A stretch of 11,794 nucleotides of DNA from JAQVOO01 sp964524755 (GCA_964524755.1 CAZGDR010000050.1:1-11794), one strand, 5' to 3'; numbered from the stretch's first letter, positions 1-7,333 are shown. Program-made: numbers and translations. The notes: generated by a model not told the origin, from the sequence alone.

Positions 1-1
1 T

Positions 2-6
2 AGGAG
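2..6 (+). promoter_or_regulatory. Ribosome binding site that sets the start of the first permease
   Basis: AGGAG lies 7 bases before the ATG at 14 but only 1 base before the in-frame ATG at 8. The spacing favours 14 as the true start. The TAG at 1-3 could also be the stop of an upstream gene, but too little sequence is present to say. Confidence 0.65.
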
Positions 7-13
7 TATGCAA

Positions 14-1027
14 ATGAAGGCACGATCGAACCTTTTGAGAAGCCGTGAGTTTTTATTGGGAATTACCATTGTAATACTTCTGGTAGTAAATTCTTTGCTC
101 GCCCCGAGTTTTCTAACCTATACGAATATAGTAAACCTTTTGAAATCTTTTACGGTATTAGGCATTTTCTCCCTCGGTGTACTGTTAGTAGTAATTAGTG
201 GGGGTGTGGATGTCTCTTTCACTGCAATAGCACAAGTGGTCCAATATGCGGTAGTCTATCTTTTCTTAAATAATATACAAGGAAATATATTTTTATCCTT
301 TGTATTAGCCATAGTTATGGGGGCTCTACTTGGATTCCTCAATGGATACTTGATACACCGTTATAAGATGCCGGCAATTATCATCACAATTGCAACACAG
401 AATCTTTTCTATGGCTTGATGTATGTGATAACAGAAGGGCAACTTCTCTATATTATCCCTGAATATTTCTGGAAAATTTCGAATACCATGCTTTTCAAAC
501 AGTATGCTGCTAATGGTGCGGTATCAGGTATAAGTATGACTACTGTTATTTGGCTAGTCCTCTCTATCATTATTGCCCTTTTATTAAAATTCACTGTATT
601 AGGGCGTAGTATTTACATGATGGGAGGAAACCCGGTAGCAGCACAACGGATTGGAGTAAACGGGCGCAGAACCACGATGTTCGTCTATGGTACGATGGGT
701 GCTATTGCAGGAATTGGTGGTATTGTACATGTTTCTATCGTACAAACTGTAATTCCCAATTCAATCGTTGGGCAAGAATTACAGGTAATAGCTGCAGTCA
801 TTTTAGGAGGAGCCAGCATCACTGGTGGAAAAGGTTCCGTTTTGGGAACCTTCTTAGGGGTGTTACTATTTGCTATTTTAAGTAACAGTCTCACTTTGTT
901 ACAAATTTCCAGTTATTGGTACAATGTTTTCACGGGAAGTATCATATTGGTCAGCGTGTTGTTAAATGCGGTTCAAGAATTGCAACAACAAAAACAAAAG
1001 ATTCGTGTGCGTGTTGAAAACGCTTAG
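14..1027 (+). CDS. Sugar ABC transporter permease, RbsC-like (CUT2 family)
   Basis: This is an integral inner-membrane subunit of a ribose/galactose-type ABC importer. It forms part of the channel through which a sugar delivered by a periplasmic binding protein passes. The 337-residue product is mostly long hydrophobic stretches, as expected for the roughly 320-345 residue BPD_transp_2 family. Two family signatures are clear: GRSIYMMGGNPVAAQRIGVN from residue 197, the cytoplasmic loop that contacts the ATPase, and GGASITGGKGSVLGT from residue 265. An ATG at 8 is also in frame, but the ribosome binding site fits 14 better. A second, non-identical permease follows after 11 bases, so the channel is probably a heterodimer. 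The ATPase and binding protein are not in the window and presumably lie upstream. The substrate cannot be read from the permease; the neighbouring epimerase and kinases point to a ketose or related rare sugar. Confidence 0.93.
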   Translation: MKARSNLLRSREFLLGITIVILLVVNSLLAPSFLTYTNIVNLLKSFTVLGIFSLGVLLVVISGGVDVSFTAIAQVVQYAVVYLFLNNIQGNIFLSFVLAIVMGALLGFLNGYLIHRYKMPAIIITIATQNLFYGLMYVITEGQLLYIIPEYFWKISNTMLFKQYAANGAVSGISMTTVIWLVLSIIIALLLKFTVLGRSIYMMGGNPVAAQRIGVNGRRTTMFVYGTMGAIAGIGGIVHVSIVQTVIPNSIVGQELQVIAAVILGGASITGGKGSVLGTFLGVLLFAILSNSLTLLQISSYWYNVFTGSIILVSVLLNAVQELQQQKQKIRVRVENA

Positions 1028-1030
1028 GGG
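1026..1030 (+). promoter_or_regulatory. Ribosome binding site for the second permease
   Basis: AGGGG overlaps the TAG stop of the first permease (1025-1027) and sits 8 bases before the ATG at 1039. A GTG at 1030 is in frame but lies inside this purine tract, so ATG 1039 is preferred. The arrangement implies translational coupling of the two permeases. Confidence 0.6.
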
Positions 1031-1038
1031 TGGTAAAA

Positions 1039-2070
1039 ATGAAAAAGACTAAAACAACAACTAGTATCCCCCATCTACTGCAACGGGCTCGTAATAGTGA
1101 ACAGTTTTCCCTTGTAGTTACTTTGGTGGTAGTGTTTCTGCTCCTCTGGTTGCTCAATGGGACCAAGTTTGTGATGATTAGAAACCTTCGTTCAATGTCG
1201 TACCAGCTCCCTATCATTGGACTGTTGGCTATTGGCATGATGATTAGCGAACTTTCCGGAGGAATAAATCTCTCAATCATTGCTAATGCAAATTTGAATG
1301 GGGTGGTCATTTTCCTAACCTTGGATGCAATAACTGGCGGGACGATGGCTGAAGCCAGTGGTGGACAGGTTGTGTTAGCCATTTTGGTTGGGTTTGCTGT
1401 AAGTACATTCATTGGCTTTTTCAATGGATTACTCATTGCTAAATTAAATATCCCAGCAATCCTAACAACGCTTGGTTCTATGACGTTATTGCAGGGTATC
1501 AGCTTGGTCTTAACTAAAGGTTATACTATTTCAGGATTTCCCGATTCATTGATTTTTATTGGGAATGGGAGTGTCTTTGGAATCCCTGTACCAATTATTC
1601 TTTTCATACTGGTAGTGATTGTAACTCACTTTATACTCAATAAATCAGCATTTGGTGTCCGCCTTTATATGACTGGAGCCAATCGTGTTGCAGCGCGGTA
1701 TTCGAATGTAAATACGACGAAAGTAATTATTTGGGAATATATTCTCTCTGCATGGTTTGCCTCTATTACCAGTCTTATTATGATTGGGCAGTTGAACTCG
1801 GTAAAAGCAAATTATGCCGAATCATATTTGTTGGTAGCTGTGTTGGCTAGCTTTCTTGGTGGTGTTGATCCTAATGGTGGGTTTGGGCGTCTTTCTGGTA
1901 TGATTTTGGCTGCAGTTATCTTGCAACTCATTTCTAGTGGGTTGAACTTATTACGTTTAGATCCATTTATGATCACGGCAATGTGGGGAGCGATTATTAT
2001 AATCCTCTTGTTTGGTCGCGATTTATTGCCTCGAATAGGTTCCCTCCTCTTTAAGAAAAGAAATATTTAA
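1039..2070 (+). CDS. Sugar ABC transporter permease, RbsC-like, second subunit
   Basis: This is the second membrane subunit of the same CUT2-type sugar importer, with a 343-residue product. It is hydrophobic throughout, with a short basic N-terminus (MKKTKTTTS) before the first membrane segment. The ATPase-contact loop is present from residue 206 as GVRLYMTGANRVAARYSNVN. The later glycine-rich signature reads LGGVDPNGGFGRLSG, a variant of the usual GGxSxxGGxG form. It is clearly diverged from the first permease, so this is a heterodimeric pair rather than a recent duplication. Such pairs are known in some CUT2 operons, whereas E. coli RbsC is a homodimer. It lies 11 bases after the first permease and 39 bases before the regulator. 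The assignment to the permease family is firm; the substrate is unknown. Confidence 0.93.
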   Translation: MKKTKTTTSIPHLLQRARNSEQFSLVVTLVVVFLLLWLLNGTKFVMIRNLRSMSYQLPIIGLLAIGMMISELSGGINLSIIANANLNGVVIFLTLDAITGGTMAEASGGQVVLAILVGFAVSTFIGFFNGLLIAKLNIPAILTTLGSMTLLQGISLVLTKGYTISGFPDSLIFIGNGSVFGIPVPIILFILVVIVTHFILNKSAFGVRLYMTGANRVAARYSNVNTTKVIIWEYILSAWFASITSLIMIGQLNSVKANYAESYLLVAVLASFLGGVDPNGGFGRLSGMILAAVILQLISSGLNLLRLDPFMITAMWGAIIIILLFGRDLLPRIGSLLFKKRNI

Positions 2071-2093
2071 GTTATAAGCTAACCTTTGATTAT

Positions 2094-2100
2094 AAAGGAG
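2094..2100 (+). promoter_or_regulatory. Ribosome binding site that sets the regulator start
   Basis: AAAGGAG ends 9 bases before the GTG at 2110 and only 3 bases before the in-frame GTG at 2104. The open frame extends back to a TTG at 2086, but that codon lies upstream of this site. GTG 2110 is therefore the best start, with 2104 and 2119 (TTG) as alternatives. Confidence 0.55.
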
Positions 2101-2109
2101 AGTGTGAGT

Positions 2110-3234
2110 GTGGCGGTGTTGAAAAGTGATGCTATCTTTGTAGATTTGAAAAATCGTATTTGTTCTGGTGAATTTAACCAGGATTTAAAATTACCGTCCG
2201 AAAAAGTATTATCTGCCTATTATGGATGTTCACGACCTACTTTACGGAAAGCTCTTAAAACTCTTGAGATGCAAAAGATAATTACTCGACGACAGGGGGC
2301 AGGCTCCTTTATTACTTCAAGTGGGCAAAAATTGTCCCAGAAAAAGAATGTAAAGAGGGAGCAATCTTCATTATTTGGAATTATATTTCCTAGTTTAGGT
2401 GATAATTATGTGTTTGACTCAATTTGTGGAGAAGTCACAAGAATATTAGCCCAAGAAAATTGTTCTTTAGTTTGGGGAGGGACCGTTATTCCTAGTTCCG
2501 TTACATTATTTGAAGATGTTATTCAGATATGTGCAAAATATATTGAATTAAAGGTTGAAGGAGTATTTTTCTGTCCAATCGAATATACTAGTTTGCGCGA
2601 TGAGGTGAATACCTATGTGCTAGAAACCTTTGCCGCGGCCCAAATTCCGCTGGTATTAATTGATTCTGACATTGTCGATTTTCCTGAAAGAACAGCTCAT
2701 GACTTGGTGAGCTTGGACCATATGAATGCCAGTTATATTGTTACTAAGCATATGATTGATCAAAATGTTCGTAATATTCACTTCCTTTCACCTCCTGCCT
2801 CAGCGCGTACAATCAAGTTACGGCAAATAGGATACAGAGAAGCTCTCTATGATGCAGGTATATCCATTCAAAGTGAGCGCATCCACGAAGGAAGCCCTCA
2901 TGATATCTCTTTCGTAAAAAACATCCTAGCCATGGGGGCCCAGGGGATCGTCTGTTCCAATGATGGCACAGCAGTTACACTGTTGCATAGCCTACATACA
3001 TTGGGTGTACAGGTTCCCCAAGATATGGTCGTGGCAGGATTTGATAACTTAAGTTACCTATCCCAAATTCGCACCCCCTTAACTAGTATCCTCCAGCCGA
3101 TTGAACTTATCAGTCGCGAAGCTGTCCAATTGATGATAAGTAGAATTACACAACCTTCAAGACCAACTCGAGCTGTCCGATTTCCTGGAGTTTTAATAGT
3201 ACGTTGCTCTACAAAATTTGGAGGTGCAGTGTGA
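2110..3234 (+). CDS. GntR-LacI hybrid transcriptional regulator (AraR type)
   Basis: This is probably the sugar-responsive repressor of this operon. Residues about 8-70 form a GntR-type winged helix: a start helix, then LPSEKVLSAYYGCSRPTLRK (residues 28-47) as the helix-turn-helix, and RRQGAGSFI as the wing. The rest, from about residue 86, is a LacI-type periplasmic-binding-protein effector domain, with GIIFPSLGDNY at its start and VVAGFDNLSYLSQIRTPLTS near its end. This domain order is that of Bacillus AraR, an L-arabinose sensor, and the 374-residue length fits. The gene sits between the permeases and the kinases, so it is probably autoregulated with the operon. No convincing operator palindrome is visible in the 39 bases before it; operators are more likely ahead of the operon, outside the window. 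The end overlaps the next gene by four bases. Family is confident; the effector sugar is unknown. Confidence 0.9.
   Translation: MAVLKSDAIFVDLKNRICSGEFNQDLKLPSEKVLSAYYGCSRPTLRKALKTLEMQKIITRRQGAGSFITSSGQKLSQKKNVKREQSSLFGIIFPSLGDNYVFDSICGEVTRILAQENCSLVWGGTVIPSSVTLFEDVIQICAKYIELKVEGVFFCPIEYTSLRDEVNTYVLETFAAAQIPLVLIDSDIVDFPERTAHDLVSLDHMNASYIVTKHMIDQNVRNIHFLSPPASARTIKLRQIGYREALYDAGISIQSERIHEGSPHDISFVKNILAMGAQGIVCSNDGTAVTLLHSLHTLGVQVPQDMVVAGFDNLSYLSQIRTPLTSILQPIELISREAVQLMISRITQPSRPTRAVRFPGVLIVRCSTKFGGAV
3220..3226 (+). promoter_or_regulatory. Ribosome binding site for the first kinase, inside the regulator gene
   Basis: GGAGGTG lies 4 bases before GTG 3231. That GTG overlaps the regulator's TGA stop (3232-3234) as GTGA. 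The reading frame extends upstream to TTG 3204, but that codon has no such site, so GTG 3231 is the likely start and translation is probably coupled. Confidence 0.75.
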
Positions 3235-4589
3235 ACTCAGTACATGTGGGCATCGATGTAGGAACTACTAACATCACCTTAGTTGCCTATGAGCTACACC
3301 AAAAAGAGATTCCTTCTTGTCTTTCAATGCCTAATCGACGCCTCTTCACCGATGAGGCGTACGCCTATGCCCAAGACCCTCATGCAATAGAACAATCGGT
3401 TCGGACGTTACTGAAATCGATAAAGCAACCCATTGCTTCCATCTCGGTTACTGGGCAGGTGCATGGTATTTTATATTATAATAAAGACGGAAAGGGAGTT
3501 TCACCACTCTATACTTGGCTTGATCAAAGAGCGATGCAAGCAGTAGATGGTATTACTTCGCAGCAACTTCTCTATGAGAAAACTGGAGAGCTTTTACCTT
3601 CTGGATATGGATTGCTAGCCCACTATGCAAATCGGCGTCTGGGGAAAGTTCCCCCAGAGGCTGTCGGTTTTTGCGGGATTCTTGAATATATTACGAGCCG
3701 TTTGATAGGATCGCCTATCACCCGCTCGGATCCAAGTTGTTTAGGTACCTATGGTGCTTTTGATCCCGTTACTCAGCAATTTGATCAAGTAGTTCTCAAT
3801 GAAGTGTTGGGGAGCAAAAATGGGCAGTTTCTGGAGGCTTCTTTGCCGTTTTCAATTGCTGGTTATACTCCTGAGGGAGTTCCTGTCACTTTCCCAGTAG
3901 GAGATAATCAAGCAGGAGTTTTTGGGATGGTTTCCGCTTGGCAACAGTCGGCTTTAATTAGTATAGGTACCAGTGGACAAATTTCTTTGTTCAGTACCTC
4001 CAGTGAGTGTCCCCCCTCGATGGAACTTCGGCCATTTTTGGAACAGGGATATTTGCATGTAGGGGCAACTCTGACGGCTGGGAAAGCATATGAAACATTG
4101 GAGAAATTTCTCCTCTCGGTGTGTGAAGCAGCGGGGATAGAGATTGATGATGAGCAGGTTTTCTCCTTTATGAAAAACGTTTCTGCGACGGGAAATGAAG
4201 ATAATCCACTCGTGGTAGACGCAAGGTTTAGCGGGTCGCGCAAGGACCCCTCTATACGGGGAAGTATCCAGAACATTGGTTTGGATAACTTTAATCTTGG
4301 TAATCTTGTTCTTGGCACAGTCGATGGTATAATCAAAGAGTTACATGATTTTAGTATCGATTCTGCAGCGGTGTTTAAGAAAGTGGAGTCAATTGTTGCT
4401 ACCGGTAGTTCTGTGAGAAAGAACATCTTATTTACAAACTCACTTACTCGTCAGTTTCAAATGCCTGTTCGTATTGCACAGATTGATGACGGAGCCGGTT
4501 TTGGAATTGCGCTCATTGGGGCAGTGGCAACTCATGCTATGACTTTGGAAACGACTAGAGCAGTTGTTCATGCTATGTTAGGTACGTAA
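3231..4589 (+). CDS. FGGY-family carbohydrate kinase, sedoheptulokinase-like
   Basis: This is an ATP-dependent sugar kinase of the cytoplasm, 452 residues, close to the usual 450-500 for the family. The FGGY pattern is complete. VGIDVGTTN (6-14) is the first phosphate-binding loop. VTGQVHGILYY (73-83) is the substrate-side motif that most resembles sedoheptulokinases. VGDNQAGVFG (223-232) carries the expected catalytic base Asp225. ISIGTSGQ (243-250) is the second phosphate loop, and VATGSSVRKN (389-398) matches the C-terminal adenosine motif. It overlaps the regulator and is followed after 12 bases by a ketose 3-epimerase, so its true substrate may be a ketohexose or other ketose of this pathway rather than sedoheptulose. 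The family is firm; the sub-family rests on motif resemblance alone. A xylulokinase- or ribulokinase-like activity cannot be excluded. Confidence 0.9.
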   Translation: MNSVHVGIDVGTTNITLVAYELHQKEIPSCLSMPNRRLFTDEAYAYAQDPHAIEQSVRTLLKSIKQPIASISVTGQVHGILYYNKDGKGVSPLYTWLDQRAMQAVDGITSQQLLYEKTGELLPSGYGLLAHYANRRLGKVPPEAVGFCGILEYITSRLIGSPITRSDPSCLGTYGAFDPVTQQFDQVVLNEVLGSKNGQFLEASLPFSIAGYTPEGVPVTFPVGDNQAGVFGMVSAWQQSALISIGTSGQISLFSTSSECPPSMELRPFLEQGYLHVGATLTAGKAYETLEKFLLSVCEAAGIEIDDEQVFSFMKNVSATGNEDNPLVVDARFSGSRKDPSIRGSIQNIGLDNFNLGNLVLGTVDGIIKELHDFSIDSAAVFKKVESIVATGSSVRKNILFTNSLTRQFQMPVRIAQIDDGAGFGIALIGAVATHAMTLETTRAVVHAMLGT

Positions 4590-4601
4590 AGAGGAGGGAT
4601 T

Positions 4602-5465
4602 ATGCGGAAAATTGGTATTTATTATGCATTTTGGACACACGAATGGGATGTGGACTTTATTCCATACATTAAAAAGGTGGGTCCATTAGGTTTTGATCAA
4701 TTGGAGCTGAATGCAGGCACTCTCGTAGAGATGGGTGCTAAAGAGCAACACGAATTAAAAAAAATGGCTGATGACGAAGGGTTAACACTTTCGTATGGGA
4801 TTGGTCTGCAAAAAACCTATGATGTCTCTTCAGTGGATGAAACGGTGCGTCAAAAAGGGCTCGATTTTATGCGGCGAGTGATTGATTCTGTGGCTAATAT
4901 GGGAGGTGGAATGATTGGCGGTACTACCTACAGCTATTGGCCAGCTACTATGCCTAAAGAACTCGATTCTAAACAGCCCATTTGGGACCAGAGTGTAAAA
5001 AGTATGCGTGAATTGGCCCCGTACGCCGGTGAACGTAATGTTTTACTCAATGTGGAAGTCTTAAACCGTTTTGAACAATTTCTTATCAATGACAGTCACG
5101 AAGCTCTCTTGTACATGCAGGCTGTCAATCATCCTGCCTGCCGCGTCCTACTCGATACGTTCCATATGAATATTGAAGAAGATTCTTTTGGCGATGCAAT
5201 CAGACGGGTCGGTCCGTATTTAGCGGCTCTACATCTAGGGGAGACGAATCGTAAATTACCTGGTACAGGACGGATGCCATGGGGTGAGATTAAGCAGGCT
5301 TTAGATGACATCAAATTTGAGGGACCGTTAGTTATGGAACCTTTTGTCATGCAAGGGGGGCAGGTTGGTCGCGATATTGGTGTGTGGCGAGATTTGATAG
5401 AGGAGCCAGACTTAGATACTTTAGCGGCTGATGCAGCTACTTTTGTTCGTGAGAACCTCTGTTAG
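4602..5465 (+). CDS. Ketose 3-epimerase (D-tagatose / D-allulose 3-epimerase family)
   Basis: This enzyme inverts C3 of a free ketose, for example D-fructose to D-allulose or D-tagatose to D-sorbose. It uses a divalent metal (Mn or Co) in a TIM barrel. From memory, the 287-residue sequence follows Agrobacterium D-psicose 3-epimerase almost end to end: GIYYAFWTHEW near the start, GGTTYSYWP (106-114), VEVLNRFE (151-158), LLDTFHMNIEEDSFGDAI (183-200), HLGETNRKLPGTGRMPW (211-227) and VMEPFV (244-249). The four expected metal ligands are present as Glu152, Asp185, His211 and Glu246. Substrate-contacting Glu158, His188 and Arg217 are also present. AGGAGG at 4592-4597 precedes the ATG. Placement between two kinases implies that one or both phosphorylate its product or substrate. 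L-ribulose 3-epimerase activity is a common side or main activity in this family, so the true sugar is open. Confidence 0.92.
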   Translation: MRKIGIYYAFWTHEWDVDFIPYIKKVGPLGFDQLELNAGTLVEMGAKEQHELKKMADDEGLTLSYGIGLQKTYDVSSVDETVRQKGLDFMRRVIDSVANMGGGMIGGTTYSYWPATMPKELDSKQPIWDQSVKSMRELAPYAGERNVLLNVEVLNRFEQFLINDSHEALLYMQAVNHPACRVLLDTFHMNIEEDSFGDAIRRVGPYLAALHLGETNRKLPGTGRMPWGEIKQALDDIKFEGPLVMEPFVMQGGQVGRDIGVWRDLIEEPDLDTLAADAATFVRENLC

Positions 5466-5476
5466 CAAGGGATTGT

Positions 5477-6883
5477 ATGGAGCGCTATATTGCCTTTGAT
5501 TGTGGAAATTCTTCTGTTAGAGCGACGGTTGGATCGTTTGATGGCCGTCGAATCGTCTTAGAAGAGATGCATGCAGCTTTCAATGGACCAATTCGGGTTG
5601 GCCATTATGATTACTGGAACATACTCGATATTTATGCCCAAATCATTGAAGGGTTGCGACTCTCTTGGTTAGCTTATAAAGATATAACAGGGTTTGGGAT
5701 TTCTACTTGGGGGATTGATTTTGCTTTGATGGGTCCGTCGAAAGTGATGCTCAACAATCCCCTTTGTTATCGGAATATCTTTGGAAAACTAGGAATGGAT
5801 TCGCTTACGCAACAAGAGTTAGAACAGAATTTCATAGCGACTGGAATTCAAAATTTTCCGATGAACACGCTGTATCAGATTCTTGGGATACAGCAGGAGC
5901 TACCTGAGTATGCCGAGACGGCTAGTCAATTGTTACTTATTCCTGATTTACTCAATTACTTCCTGACTGGTGAAATAAACACAGAGATATCGATTGTTAG
6001 TACAACCGGATTGGTGTCTATGAAGAGTCGCTCTTATGCCCCGCAGGTGTTTTCCCGGATGGGCATTTCCCCAGCTTGGTTTCCCCCTATTATTGAACAT
6101 GGAACGATTCGAGGCCATTTGCGACCAGAGTTGGCTAGTAAGCTTGAGATGGTTCAATTACCTGCATATTCAATTCCTGCCCATGATACGTCGGCAGCTG
6201 TTATTGCAGTACCTGCAGCCACGGATTCATTTATTTTTATTAGTTGTGGCACGTGGTCTTTGATTGGCAGTGTAATTGATGAACCGATTATTAATGATGC
6301 GGTGTCTCAGGCGGGCCTGTCAAATGAAGGTGGCTTCAATGACAAGATTAATTTACTGCGTAACTATGCGGGTATGCATATCTTGCAAAGTATAAAAGAT
6401 GAAATCGAATTGCAATCTACTACAGAGCTTAGTTGGGAGGAATTAGTCTCTTTGGCAGCAAAGTATGTCGATGATCCACAGTTGCCGGTATTTGACTGTA
6501 CCGATGCGAGTCTTTACAATCCCCTTTCGATGCAGAAGGCGGTGGAAGATTTAACGGGTCTTTCCAATCTAGGTGAGGTAGTAGCTTCAGCATACATCTC
6601 TCTCGCACGAGGGTATTGTATGGTCGTAGAATCGTTAGAACAGGTACTGGGGAAAAGTTTTCCTGAAATCCATATAGTGGGGGGCGGTTCGCGCAACGAG
6701 CTCTTATGTCAACTTTTGGCAAATTTTTCGGGTAAAATTATCATTGCTGGGCCAGCGGAAGCTACCTCCTTAGGGACTATTGCAGCGCAAGTCTTTAGCA
6801 GTCATCCTGAGCTATACTTGCAAGATCTTTCTCAAGTTATTAGGGAGAGTGTTGTTACTATTACGTATCTTCCAAAGGTTTGA
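5477..6883 (+). CDS. FGGY-family kinase, rhamnulokinase-like
   Basis: This is a second ATP-dependent ketose kinase, 468 residues, and it belongs to the rhamnulokinase (RhaB) branch. Features in order: AFDCGNSSVRA (6-16), the first phosphate loop in the branch's AxDxGxSSxR form; GISTWGIDFALM (74-85), matching the RhaB DTWGVDF substrate motif; PAHDTSAAV (234-242), with catalytic Asp237; SCGTWSLIG (256-264); NEGG (283-286), followed by LLRNYAGMHILQ; and IHIVGGGSRNELL (398-410), the adenosine site. Known members act on L-rhamnulose, and related kinases act on L-fuculose or other ketoses. No rhamnose isomerase or rhamnulose-1-phosphate aldolase is nearby, so rhamnose use is not shown. The AAGGGA at 5467-5472 serves the ATG; the gap from the epimerase is 11 bases. 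This is the last gene of the operon. No clear terminator hairpin follows it, so readthrough into the next gene is possible. Confidence 0.88.
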   Translation: MERYIAFDCGNSSVRATVGSFDGRRIVLEEMHAAFNGPIRVGHYDYWNILDIYAQIIEGLRLSWLAYKDITGFGISTWGIDFALMGPSKVMLNNPLCYRNIFGKLGMDSLTQQELEQNFIATGIQNFPMNTLYQILGIQQELPEYAETASQLLLIPDLLNYFLTGEINTEISIVSTTGLVSMKSRSYAPQVFSRMGISPAWFPPIIEHGTIRGHLRPELASKLEMVQLPAYSIPAHDTSAAVIAVPAATDSFIFISCGTWSLIGSVIDEPIINDAVSQAGLSNEGGFNDKINLLRNYAGMHILQSIKDEIELQSTTELSWEELVSLAAKYVDDPQLPVFDCTDASLYNPLSMQKAVEDLTGLSNLGEVVASAYISLARGYCMVVESLEQVLGKSFPEIHIVGGGSRNELLCQLLANFSGKIIIAGPAEATSLGTIAAQVFSSHPELYLQDLSQVIRESVVTITYLPKV

Positions 6884-6896
6884 AGGGGTATGAATT

Positions 6897-6927
6897 TTGA
6901 TCAGAACTGAGGATTGTGTGATACACT
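6897..6927 (+). promoter_or_regulatory. Possible sigma-70 promoter for the 94-residue protein
   Basis: TTGATC (6897-6902) and TACACT (6922-6927) are separated by 19 bases. The -10 is preceded by TG plus one base (extended -10). The spacing is long, so the extended -10 would carry the recognition. A small imperfect dyad, GTGT-gat-ACAC (6916-6926), overlaps the -10. Confidence 0.4.
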
Positions 6928-6953
6928 AAAGGTTGAATATGGAGGATGATTAG

Positions 6954-7238
6954 ATGACTTTGCGTGATATTCGTAAACGGGCACTCACTAAGATGGAGGG
7001 AGAAATCCTCCGCTTAGAAAAAGAGTTGGTAAAGATGCGCAATTCACATGAGGCCCTTAAACAGTCCCTTTTTGATGTAAGTAAACAGTTAAATGATACG
7101 CCTAGCTCTTCGCTATTGTTGCAAGAAACCGAGACTTATAAAAAGAAAATTGCTGATGTTGTCGTTGATATCCGTAATTTAGATGCACGGTTGAGTAAGA
7201 TGAAGAATCGGGCGAAACGCTGGCAGCGTACTAGTTGA
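6954..7238 (+). CDS. Small helical-hairpin (coiled-coil) protein of unknown function
   Basis: I do not recognise this 94-residue protein. It is very rich in Lys, Arg, Glu and Leu and reads as two long charged helices. Residues about 5-48 have heptad-like spacing of Ile, Leu and Met; a short loop NDTPSSS (47-53) follows; the second helix runs about 55-88. It is most likely an antiparallel helical hairpin. The C-terminus is strongly basic (KMKNRAKRWQR, residues 82-92), which could bind nucleic acid or a membrane surface; that is inference. There is no signal peptide, membrane segment or Cys. A good ribosome binding site, GGAGG at 6941-6945, sits 8 bases before the ATG, and a plausible promoter lies between it and the kinase operon. 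Its position directly after the sugar operon does not by itself suggest a role there. Confidence 0.75.
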   Translation: MTLRDIRKRALTKMEGEILRLEKELVKMRNSHEALKQSLFDVSKQLNDTPSSSLLLQETETYKKKIADVVVDIRNLDARLSKMKNRAKRWQRTS

Positions 7239-7260
7239 GTGCAAAGCCCCAAATATTATT

Positions 7261-7289
7261 TTCACAACTCACTGTTTCCATGCTACAAT
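7261..7289 (+). promoter_or_regulatory. Probable sigma-70 promoter for the 131-residue protein
   Basis: TTCACA (7261-7266) and TACAAT (7284-7289) are exactly 17 bases apart. TGC directly precedes the -10, giving an extended -10 element. Transcription would start near 7296, leaving a leader of just under 40 bases before GTG 7334. Confidence 0.65.
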
Positions 7290-7333
7290 TTTGGGTGTTA
7301 GGCAGTTGAAAATGTTATTGAGGAGGCTCTCTT

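Noticed and set aside
1..7. TAG at 1-3 as the stop of an upstream ABC ATPase gene
   Set aside because: It is plausible from operon logic, but no upstream coding sequence is present to support it.
951..1436. Minus-strand open frame of 161 codons across the permease junction
   Set aside because: It lies opposite two well-supported permease genes, shows no recognisable domain, and has no start signals.
3908..4426. Minus-strand open frame of 172 codons inside the first kinase
   Set aside because: It is a shadow of the kinase coding frame, whose catalytic motifs span the same bases.
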